From Dromiciops gliroides (lineage: Eukaryota; Chordata; Mammalia; Microbiotheria; Microbiotheriidae), in assembly GCF_019393635.1 (NCBI RefSeq), contig NC_057862.1, forward strand, positions 241,812,441-241,876,440: 64,000 nt of DNA, given 5' to 3'. The translations under genes and the position numbers were made by a program. Under the pieces are notes generated by a model that made no database searches, was not told the DNA's origin, and was given only the letters and a program-made list of their open reading frames with translations. This document shows, piece after piece, positions 55,700 through 64,000 of this stretch. Each line of letters begins with the position of its first letter. Within the stretch, counting starts at the first letter, position 1.

Positions 55700-57350
55700 C
55701 ACCCTTGTTTGTGACCATTCCCTTCCCCTGCTCTCCTTTTCCTTTGTCTGTTTGTATTATTGTCAGGAATTCTTGAAACTCCTTTATTCTATTAAAGATT
55801 CATTTTCCACCCATAGGATGATGTTCATTTTTGCAGTATGAGCTAGCTTTCCTTGGCTGTAAATCTTTATCTTTCTTCTTTGAGGACATCGTATTCCAAA
55901 ATTGTCTTTCCTTTATAGTAGTTTCAGAATATTCTTGTGTGTTCTTGACTATGTGTGTTCTTGGTATCGGAATGCTTTATTTCTGTCTGCTTATCGTCTT
56001 TTTAACTTTGACGTATATGTTCTGGTTTTTAGGCATTATATCAATGGGTATTTCAGTCTTGGGTTTCTTTCAGGAAGTGATTGTAGGATTGTTTCTCTTT
56101 TTACTTTGCCCTCTGCTTCAAATAGATCTTAGGTGTTTTATGATTTCATAAAATTGGGTATCTAGGTTTTTTGTTTGGTCATGGTTTTCAAGGAGTTTGA
56201 TGATTATCTTTCCTTGACCTGTTTTCTAGGTCTATTACTTTTGAGAGTAAATACCTTTAATTTTTTTTCTATTTTTTTATCTTTTTACTTTGTTCAAATA
56301 TTTCTTATTGTTCCAGGGAGTTAATGAGTTCTGAGTGTTCGATTCTATTTTTCATGATTCACTTTCTGTTCTACACCATTTTCCTTCCATTTTCCCTCCT
56401 TAGTTCTCAATTAGATTCTGATTTCAGTTTTCATCTCCTGCTTAATTTCTTCCAGTTATTCTTATAGTCATTGTGGTCAAGTACCTTTTTTTCTATATTA
56501 TTCTAAGTATTTGTTGTGGAGTTGCTCTCTTATCCTGGATTTACCTCATGGGCTTCATTTAAACCATAAAATTTCTTCATTCTTGTTGTGGGGAAATAGG
56601 GTAGGGGGTTTGGTGTTTGGGATAGGGCTTTGGGTAGGGGTTCTTAGGAATTCCTCTTTGAAGAATTACACCCTCTTGCACACAAATCCAATAGAATAAG
56701 ATAGTAGTTTATTTAGGGGCTGGGGAAGGGAAACCAAGAGAGAAATCCTTGGACTTCTCATGGGGAGAAAGGCATGGCACAGAGCGTGGCTCTGAGATAC
56801 CAATCTCCTCGAGCAGGAGACTGGCAGGTACTTTTATAGAGGACTGATGGGGGTGATCATCTGACTGTGGAAAGTTCCCTTATTGAGGGAGGACCATCCT
56901 CCACTGGTGGTGGCTGGGGGAGTTGGGTGAGGGGTGGCTTCAGATCTCTCAAGCCATCTCTCTCCTCCTCCTGGCACAAAGACAGCAGCCACACCTAAAC
57001 TTATCTCCCCAAGGGTGAGGGAGACTAGAATGAAGGGGTGGGGGTCCTGGAGCTAGCTCAGTCCTGATCAGGTTCCACTTATCTCTCTCTTTAGGTATGT
57101 CTGTCCTTTGGTTTAGTTTCTCAAGGAGAAGGTTCTTTGATGTACCCCAGAGAACTTCTGGGGTGCTAGGCCCTATAACAATTGTGTCCAGTGTTTTCAG
57201 TTTGCTTGTGTTTTCCTTGGTGAATTCCCTTTCTATGAGCTTATAGGTTTCAGGTTCATTTACCATGGCATGCACTTGCTTCTTTGATGGAATCTCTTTC
57301 TTAGTCATTGATGGCTTCTTACAGTCTTTTTATTTTGAAGTCATAAATTG
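55700..57350 (-). mobile_element. Antisense L1 5' half, split by solo LTR
   Basis: Probable 5' region of the antisense L1. At 57181-57308 the minus strand reads MTKKEIPSKKQVHAMVNEPE and continues as a lysine/glutamate-rich ORF1-like frame. The LTR at 56587-57180 interrupts it. Older repeats fill 54600-55700, so its link with the 51.8-54.6 kb half is inferred. Confidence 0.5.
56587..57180 (-). mobile_element. Solo LTR (family X, copy 2)
   Basis: A 594-base block bounded by TG...CA, with a TATAAAA box (plus 56832-56838) and AATAAA (plus 56708-56713), oriented to the minus strand. Flanks CTTGT and ATTGT resemble a 5-base duplication with one difference. It lies within an antisense L1 and matches copy 1 almost throughout. 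No internal retroviral sequence adjoins it. Confidence 0.8.
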
Positions 57351-57364
57351 GATGGAGATGCCCT

Positions 57365-57440
57365 CTTATATGATCTTTAAAATAAGAGGTTGAATTCAGT
57401 GATCTTTAAAGACTCTTATAGCTCGAACATCTATGATCAT
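57365..57440 (+). repeat. Old repeat tail (MIR or L3 type)
   Basis: TTGAATTCAGTGATCTTTAA and TATAGCTCGAACATCTATGA resemble the tail with CAGCTCTAACATTCTATGA. Confidence 0.4.
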
Positions 57441-57706
57441 ATAATTCTATGCTTCTTTGGATCTATTCCTAAAATTAGGAGACCATCATTAATTAAGTGC
57501 AAAATATCACATCATTTCTCAAACAGTTCTTCTATTTCAAACATAACAGTTCTGGTCTGTAGATTAATATATACCACTATTCCAAAGACCACACTCCTAA
57601 AGTAAAATTAAACATCCAATATTCAACTACAATGATACAATGACACAATCCTCTAAGAATTGTCATGTGTCAAATAATAGTCAGCCAGTCAATAGATAGA
57701 TAGGGC

Positions 57707-57989
57707 TCTGGGAATCGACATCGGCAGTTGGGAGGAGATGGCCAAGGACCACACCCGATGGAGTTCAGTACTCAGTAGCAGCTTGCGCGCTTCTGAGATG
57801 GGCCTTCAAGCTTGGGAGGAAGAAAAACGAATGAGACGCAGGAACTGATGGGCAACAGAGAACGTGGTTTTCCGATGTCCTCGTGGCGGCAGGAGCTGCG
57901 GCTCCTGTATTGGTCTGCACAGCCACACTGTGGCTTGTGGCTCTTCAAGGCGTTGATCCATGGTCATACGTGACTGGTGGAAGCCTACA
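57707..57989. other. Unidentified GC-rich, CpG-containing block
   Basis: About 283 bases much richer in G+C and CpG (CGACATCGGC, TTGCGCGCTTC, CCTCGTGGCGGC) than the AT-rich surroundings. A plus-strand frame reads MAKDHTRWSSVLSSSLRASE, then MGLQAWEEEKRMRRRN before a stop at about 57840. I recognise no family. It could be an old retrocopy of a host transcript or a piece of an unknown element. Confidence 0.4.
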
Positions 57990-57991
57990 AC

Positions 57992-58150
57992 TACTACTAT
58001 TATGTGCCAGGCACTGAACTAAGCACTGACAATTCAAATTCAAATGAAAAAAAAAGATAGCTCCTGCTCTCAAGGAAGGTGAAAAGTTGTGGGGAGGAGG
58101 TACCTGGTTTCAAAGAAGTCCAAAAGCAGTGTAGCTGGTGGGAAATGCAA
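57992..58150 (+). repeat. Repeat B copy
   Basis: ACTATTATGTGCCAGGCACT, GAACTAAGCACTGACAATTC and CTCCTGCTCTCAAGGAAGG. Confidence 0.65.
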
Positions 58151-58789
58151 AGCAAATATACAAAGTAAATTTCACCAGCACAGATATATAATTCCAAAAT
58201 TATTAACAAAAAACCCCAGACTTTTACTTCTATATCACAGGAATAAAGCAGGTTGAGTGAGGTCAAGAAAAGTACCCATTGAAGGCTAGGAAAAAAAGCA
58301 CAAAACCAAAAATAGGAAAAGGCCTTTTTAAAGAATGTAAACGTTTGTGAAAAGGAACAAAAGGGTTTTTTTAGTTGCATTTCAAAGTTATCAAATCCCA
58401 AAGGAAGTCTTCCAAAAAACAGCAAGAAAAGCTGAGCTAAATTCAACTCAGAACTCAAATGCATCAAAGGGAAAAAAAATAAAATGCAATGAGAATATCT
58501 CCAATATATGTAGCAGTAATGCTATAAGAATCTGATTAAAAAGAAATAAGGAAAATGAAATAAAATAAGCAAAATCCCAAATATAGAATAAAGAGAAAAA
58601 TTCTGAAAAAAATACCCAGATCAACTCCCACTTATAACAGTGGTTTGATATAGTCTGGTGCTCATAAGCAGACATGCAGACTCATCAGTTATTTCACTCC
58701 TTCCATCCTTTTCATAGGCAGAATTACTTTGCTCTTGGGGTGTGATTCTCTTTAATCACTCCCTCAGTCCCTTCCCTCTGGGAAATGGT
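58151..58789. other. Stretch without recognised features
   Basis: A/T-rich; a 155-codon minus frame crosses it but is rich in F/L/S and lacks any domain I know. Confidence 0.5.
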
Positions 58790-59035
58790 ATCCTTTTTAT
58801 TATTTTTTAATAGAAAATATCCATTTTTAAAAATTGGGTTCCAAATTCTTGCCTACTCTATTTATTACCCCCTTCCCCACCCATTGAGAAGGCAAGCAAT
58901 ATGATACCCATTATACATGTGAAGTCATGAAAAACATATTTCTATATTAATCATGTTGCAAAAAAGGTAGAAGAAGCAAGAAATATAAAGAAAGTGATAA
59001 ACAATATGCTTCAATTTGTACTCAGAGTTAATTCA

Positions 59036-59104
<69 letters not shown>

Positions 59105-59395
59105 GGTGGGTAGCATTTTTCACCATGAGTCATTTGGAATTGTCTTAGATTATTGTATTGCTGAGAAGAGCTAAGTCTATCACAACTAATCATCACACAA
59201 TGTTGCTGTTATTATGTACATTGTTCTCCTGGTTCTACTTACTTCACTTTGTATCAGTTCAGATAAGTTTTCCCAGGTTTTTCTGAAACCACCCCCTTAT
59301 CATTTCTTATAACACAATAGTATTTCATCACAATCATATGCTAGAATTTGTTCACTTATTCCCATTTGATAAACATTCCCTCCATTTCCAATCTT
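58790..59395 (-). mobile_element. L1 3' end with internal TC microsatellite
   Basis: Minus-strand L1 3' UTR (CCATTGAGAAGGCAAGCAAT, GTTGCTGTTATTATGTACAT, AACACAATAGTATTTCATCA). It matches the 32411-32820 copy in order, but a long TC array (59036-59101) has grown at the equivalent of its TTCTTTTTCTGGAGGTGG site. Confidence 0.8.
59036..59101. repeat. (TC)n microsatellite within L1
   Basis: About 65 bases of TC with one CCC interruption, inside the L1 3' UTR at 58790-59395. Confidence 0.97.
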
Positions 59396-61461
59396 TTCCA
59401 AAGTGGTCTCCTTTCAAACTAAACCACAGGTAATGGCAGAAGATTGACTTAACTGTCAACTAATTAATTTCTCACATTGTTACTGACTTGTTTTGATGCA
59501 CAGAGAAACCTAGTGAATGTATTCTCTTTGCCCAGGGATGTTGTAAAAATGAATCTACCCATTAATTCTGAGCCCTTGATCAGAAATATCACTCTGGCAG
59601 ACACAGCAGTTTTAAATCACTCTTCAGATTATTCCCAATCGTCCCGCTTCAGTGCTGCATTCAAACAACAGTACACACTGTTTAGCAATTCTTTTGATCA
59701 ATAGCTTTATCACATTTGCCAGTTCAAGAAAACAAAGTATACTTTTAAATACCAAACCTTGGGGAAGCATCAAGTTCAAAGGAAGTGCACTAACTCTTCT
59801 GGGAGTGAGAGCAAATGAAGATGACAGGCCTTGGTCTCCATCATGAATAAATTTTAAGAGAGCAGGCAGATGACTCTTCAATAGTGCAGCCCAGACATGA
59901 CTCATGTGTACTTCTTCCTGGCTCAAGAGAGTCCCCATGATCACTGTTGACCTACCATATACTCCTCAGGTTGGCAGTTCCCACCATTCCTTCTGCTTCT
60001 TGTTCTCACAAGCTTGTTCAACCTCAAGGTCAGGCAAATTTTGTTTTTTGGTGGGGAGGGTAATGAGCAAGATGATGGAAAATTACTGCCCTGACTCACA
60101 GGCAAACATGTCTAGTGTCCTAGCATTGTTGGTGATGCATACTTCTTCTCCCCTCCTCCCTCCCTCATTGAGAGAGAAAATACCCTTCACTAGCAATAAT
60201 AAAAACAGCTTAGGTATGGTTTTCAGGGTTAAAAGTACTTTTTTCCCACAACAACACTATAAAGTAGGTAGTGCAAGTATCCTTTTACTGATGAGACAAT
60301 TAAAGATCACAAAAGTAAAGTAACTCACCCAACCACATAGTTTAAGTGGCAGGGGCTGATTCTGGATCAGGACCTTCTGATTCTAAGTCCAGTGGGACAC
60401 TACATGGGTGTCATATGAAGGAACTGGCTGAAGCAAATCAATTTCCTCTGTCTCCCTGCTGAAATCTGAGAGTAGCAAGAGAATGATAGGAAAGTGGTCT
60501 ATTTGCATCAAGCTATAGCATCACCCATTTGCTGCCCCAAATTAGAATTTTTTCTTCCTCCAACCTCCCCCCTCCTCACTGCTATCCCTTATCGGAGAGG
60601 AAGCATTAGGCCAATTGCTCCTAATCCTTCACCTTCTGAGACCCTAATGGTACTCATAGTACCCTTGGATAATGGCTTTGGTGCCCTGGAGCTAAAAATG
60701 GGGGAAGAAGCAAGATCTAAGATAGGGTTTCCAAAGCAGCAGGGACAGGAAACTGACAGAAGAAACAAGAAAGCCACTTTTTCTGCTTTGATTGCTCCTT
60801 GGAGGATCTGAGCAAAGTCAGGAGTCACTATTCCAGTGTAGACAAACATGGCTGGTAAAGCTGCTAAGCTTTTTTGTATTTCCTGTTCTCTTAGAGCACA
60901 AATAGCAGCAAGCAGAGTTTCAGCCTCAGTGAGTCTGGCAATGCTTTGGAAAGCGTTAGAGAAAGAATCGCAAAGACTTAGGTCTTGGCAGATTTAGCTC
61001 AGTAATTTTTCTTCCTAATGAACCAACCCTAAAGCTGGTTCCATGAGGTATATTAGTCACCCCTTACCCAGCCCGCAATTCATCAACTCCAGGGCAGTGT
61101 TGTTCCCCTTGAGGCTTCAGGAACCAGCAGTTTGCAAGAATGCTGTTTCTGGATTGGCTAGTTACAACTTGTTCTGCAGGAAGGGAGCAGCTTCTCACAG
61201 CTTCAATCAGTGGCCCCCAGCAATGGCTGTTCCTAGCTGTGTCTGAATTCAACAATATCTCCTTTCCCCTTTTCCCTTTTGGTTGATGAAATGGAGCTGG
61301 GATTCAGTAAGGATGCAAGGGAAGAGGAATTTTTCATTGCGTTTGTGCCCACATCTTGCCCTTTAACTTGAGAGTTTAGGAAGGGTAGCTTATCAGACAT
61401 CCTTGGGTGGGTGCAGGGCCAATGGTATACTGTGATGGAAAATGAATAGATAGTATGGCTT
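59396..61461. other. Repeat-poor block with one old MIR piece
   Basis: Two kilobases with no young SINE or L1. Only a minus MIR-like piece at 60245-60405 is recognisable. I see no exon with homology. Confidence 0.5.
60245..60405 (-). repeat. MIR-like fragment
   Basis: TTACTGATGAGACAATTAAA, AAAGTAACTCACCCAACCA, CAGGACCTTCTGATTCTAAG. Confidence 0.5.
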
Positions 61462-61650
61462 AGGGGAAAGATTACCAGACTCAGAGTAAAGAGAATTAAG
61501 TTCTAATCCTAGCTCTGTCACCCATCAGTTATATTACCTTGGGTTAGTCTCTTGATTTCTCTGGGCTACATTTTTTTCACCTGTGTAATTGAAGGTGTTG
61601 AACTCAATGACCTATAAACTCCATTCTAGTATTAAAATTCTATGATTCAG
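61462..61650 (+). repeat. MIR-like element, old
   Basis: CTAATCCTAGCTCTGTCACC, TACCTTGGGTTAGTCTCTTG and TTCTAGTATTAAAATTCTA. Confidence 0.6.
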
Positions 61651-61719
61651 GGGTGGGAGGAAAGATGAAATAAAGGAGAACTAGGAATCAATGTCTGCTT
61701 ATGGGCAAATGTCTTCTTA

Positions 61720-61893
61720 AAGGAGTGATTTCTAGAACCCTGATGTTGAGAGTTGAAAGATATCTTAGAATTCATTTAAGTCAATGCCCACCTAAATAGG
61801 AAATTCCTTTCTACAGTACTAATTAGTCAACAAGAATTTATTAAGTACCTACTATGTGCAAGGCATTGTGGTAAGTGCTGAGGTTACAAGAAC
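61720..61893 (+). repeat. Local duplication, copy 1
   Basis: GGAGTGATTTCTAGAACCCT, ACCTAAATAGGAAATTCC, TACAGTACTAATTAGTCAAC match 62408-62580 in the same order, including the start of a repeat B. Confidence 0.75.
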
Positions 61894-62110
61894 AAAGAAT
61901 GAAACATCTCTACTTGCAAGAAGTACATTGTAGGAGCAGCTAGGTGGCACAGTGGATAGAGCACCAGCCCTGGATTCAGGAGAACCTGAGTTCAAATCTA
62001 GCCTCAGACACTTAACACTTACTAGCTGTGTGACCCTGGGCAAGTCACTTAACCCCAATTGCCTCACCAAAAAAAAAAGAAGTACATTGTAATTGGGGAG
62101 ATAAGGACAT
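61815..62110 (+). repeat. Repeat B copy, split by SINE
   Basis: AGAATTTATTAAGTACCTAC, TATGTGCAAGGCATTGTGGT up to 61933, resuming at 62078 with AATTGGGGAGATAAGG. Confidence 0.65.
61934..62077 (+). mobile_element. Short SINE with target duplication
   Basis: GAGCAGCTAGGTGGCACAGT to CCTCACCAAAAAAAAA. AGAAGTACATTGTA lies on both sides (61919 and 62079). Confidence 0.93.
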
Positions 62111-62407
62111 ATATATTAACCAGGGGCTCAAAGTTCATTTTTATGAGACTTTTCTCATTGGTGGAGATTGATTATTCAATGCTGCAAACCTGTATGAGAA
62201 TGGCAGAGTTGGTAAGAGCTTGGGAGAAGAATGATCTTGGTCTCCAGGTTCCAGATTTGAGAGAAGACATGTAGTTCTAAGTTCTCTTCAAGAAAAGATA
62301 TCTGAAGAGAGAGAAAGACTCTGGGAAGAAACTAACACGTAGAGGACCAAGCAGCTCAATCATGACCCTATCCCCAGTTAGAGACTAAGGAATTATGCCT
62401 TGGGTGA

Positions 62408-62580
62408 AACTAGGAGTGATTTCTAAAACCCTGGAAAGGAGAAACCCCTCTCTGATGTTCAGAATTTAAGCCAACTTCTATCTAAATAGGAAATCCCTCT
62501 CTACAGTATTAATTAGTCAACAAAAAATTATTAAGTACCTACTATGTGCCAGGCACAGTGATAAATGCTGGTTTACAAGC
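62408..62580 (+). repeat. Local duplication, copy 2
   Basis: GGAGTGATTTCTAAAACCCT, ATCTAAATAGGAAATCCC and TACAGTATTAATTAGTCAAC repeat copy 1 at about 690 bases distance, with clear divergence. Confidence 0.75.
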
Positions 62581-63000
62581 ACTCTTTCTTAGTTGAATAG
62601 AAATATCTCACTCCCAGTGAGAGAGCTTATTCACTCTGTGTATTCAATATATTATCATTTGTGTAACTTCTCTGATTTCTCTTTGCTATTCACTTTGATA
62701 AATGGGTTTATTTGCTGTGTGTGGTCTTTGTGTAACATTTAGTGAGAAGGAAGTCAAACCTTGGCTATATAGCTTCGGGCGTTCCTTCTCCATTAAAAGA
62801 TAGTGACCCAGAGTTTAGTTTAAACCTCATAATTACTCCACCTAGACAAAAAGCATGAAGGGGAGTGGATAGATATAATGCTAGTCCAGTACCCCCACTC
62901 TGAGGAGGGTAGAATGGACAGGTTTGTGGCCCCAATCTCCATCTCACCTCCTGTCAAGAATCAGTCTCCCTTGGAAAAGGGTAAATGGAGGAAACTCTAG
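62581..63000. other. Stretch without recognised features
   Basis: No SINE, L1 or exon homology seen. Confidence 0.5.
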
Positions 63001-63084
63001 AGATATCTATTCATACTTTTCTGCTAGTCACATGTAGATAGACCCAAGTAGACATACATAACCAATATTGGTAAGACACAGGCA

Positions 63085-63145
63085 AACCGTACATGTACAC
63101 ATATATACACATATGTCTATACATGTATATACATTATATATACAC
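63085..63145. repeat. AC/AT-rich simple repeat
   Basis: TACACATATATACACATATG and related units, imperfect. Confidence 0.8.
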
Positions 63146-63219
63146 ACAATGAAAGAGAGAAGGAGGAAGGAAGGGAGGATCTGTATAAAATGAACATACA
63201 CACAAACAAACATACCCAT

Positions 63220-63420
63220 CTATAAAACAGTTAATTGCACAGTTCTTTGGGAGGCAGGGCACTAGAAATTTAGGGGGATCAAGAAAGACTCAGTGGAGAA
63301 GACAGTGATTGACATATCTTAAAGGAAGAGAAGGATTCTGTGATGCAAAGATTAAGAAGGGAGTGAATTCCAGGAAAATGAGACAGCCAACACAAAGTCA
63401 CAGAAACAAGAGTTGAAGTG
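63220..63420 (+). repeat. Repeat B far-3' portion
   Basis: GCACTAGAAATTTAGGGGGA, GAGTGAATTCCAGGAAAATG and CACAAAGTCACAGAAACAAG match the extended repeat B tail. Confidence 0.45.
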
Positions 63421-63429
63421 TCATACCCT

Positions 63430-63535
63430 GACAAGTGATCATCCAGCTGCTGCTTACTGCCTATGTGACCCTGGGAAAATCATTGAACATCTTTGGGTCT
63501 TAGTTTTCTCATCTGTAAAATCAGGGATTGAGAAC
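63430..63535 (+). repeat. MIR-like fragment
   Basis: TATGTGACCCTGGGAAAATC, TAGTTTTCTCATCTGTAAAA. Confidence 0.6.
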
Positions 63536-63536
63536 T

Positions 63537-64000
63537 ATGGATTAGAGAAATGCAAATTAAAACAACTCTGAGGTATCACCTCACAACTATCAGATTGACT
63601 AATATGATGAAAAAAAAAAAAGGAAAAGGATGATTTTGGAGGGGATAGGGGGAAACTGTTCTAGTTCTGTTGGTGAAGTTGTGAAATGATCCAACCATTC
63701 TGGAAAGCAATTTTAGAACTATGCCCAAAGGGCTATAAAACTGTGCATACCCGTTGACTCAGCAATACCACTACCAGTTCTAATATCCCAAAGACATCAA
63801 AAAAAGGAGAAAGGGACCTATTTGTACAAAAATATTTATAGAAGCTTCTTTTGTGGTGGCTATGAATTGGAAATTGAGGGGAAGTCTATCAATTGGAGAA
63901 TGACTAAACAAGCTGTAGAATATGATTGTGATGGAATATTATTGTGCTATAAAAAATGACAAGCAGGATGATGTCAGAAAAACCTGGAAAGATTTACATG
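63537..64000 (+). mobile_element. L1 3' region, runs off window end
   Basis: AGAGAAATGCAAATTAAAAC, TGACTCAGCAATACCACTAC and AATGACAAGCAGGATGATGT are L1 ORF2 C-terminal/3' sequence in plus orientation. It continues beyond base 64000. Confidence 0.75.

Noticed and set aside
55831-56151. A 106-codon hydrophobic frame resembling a membrane protein
   Set aside because: T-rich antisense L1 sequence gives Phe/Leu-rich frames by composition.
34591-56587. A 22 kb provirus bounded by the two family X LTRs
   Set aside because: Between the LTRs I find L1, SINE, MIR and other LTR sequence, with no retroviral internal region. Two solo LTRs fit better.
58000-58467. A 155-codon minus-strand frame
   Set aside because: Phe/Leu/Ser-rich composition from A-rich sequence, overlapping a repeat B copy, with no domain.
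59396-61461. 3' UTR of a neighbouring convergent gene (TTC9 lies near MAP3K9 in human)
   Set aside because: The block is repeat-poor, but I see no coding exon, no convincing poly(A) signal on the minus strand and no recognised match.

Overview
The window is from a marsupial (metatherian) nuclear genome. Evidence: about 44 copies of a tRNA-derived SINE whose head reads GGGGCAGCTAGGTGGCRCAG and whose core is the MIR-type ACTAGCTGTGTGACCCTGGG. There are also many older MIR/CORE-SINE copies, marsupial-type L1 3' ends, solo LTRs and long young microsatellites. These SINEs occur in American and Australian marsupials, so I do not name a species.

The only protein-coding gene I can support is the 3' part of MAP3K9 (mixed-lineage kinase 1, MLK1) on the + strand. 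Four coding exons lie at 1817-1970, 5507-5619, 9488-10291 and 11205-11689. Their phases join without a break and together encode about 518 C-terminal residues. The SH3, kinase, leucine-zipper and CRIB parts must lie upstream. Position 1 is itself a GTAAGT donor, so the previous exon probably ends one base before the window. The stop codon is at 11687-11689. A roughly 3 kb SINE-free block follows it, and candidate poly(A) signals lie at 15106 and 19621.

From about 20 kb to 64 kb there is no recognisable host gene apart from a nearly perfect, full-length RPL30 retrocopy (minus strand, 30561-31037, intact 115-codon frame, target-site duplications). The rest is layered transposon sequence. A plus-strand L1 (about 37.4-43.3 kb, FADD reverse-transcriptase motif at 40912) carries a solo LTR and several SINEs. 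A minus-strand L1 (about 51.8-57.35 kb) carries another LTR. Several 5'-truncated L1 3' ends and an L3/CR1 3' end are also present. Two near-identical solo LTRs of about 593 bp sit 22 kb apart (33999-34591 and 56587-57180).

The most interesting pattern is repeated use of one target site. At four loci (about 6.24-6.51, 16.39-16.74, 24.90-25.31 and 42.03-42.37 kb) two SINEs in the same orientation lie side by side, with three copies of one target-site duplication around and between them. Other points are a NAGNAG tandem acceptor in MAP3K9, a roughly 270 bp pentanucleotide array, microsatellites grown from SINE tails, and an unidentified GC-rich block at 57707-57989.

Terms used below. Short SINE: about 145 bp tRNA/MIR-core SINE with an A tail. 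Long SINE: the same head with a longer 3' part containing GGCAAACCACTCCAGTAT. MIR-like: older full CORE-SINE. Repeat B: the older repeat with TATGTGCCAGGCACTGTGCT. Family names come from recognition by eye; no database search was run.
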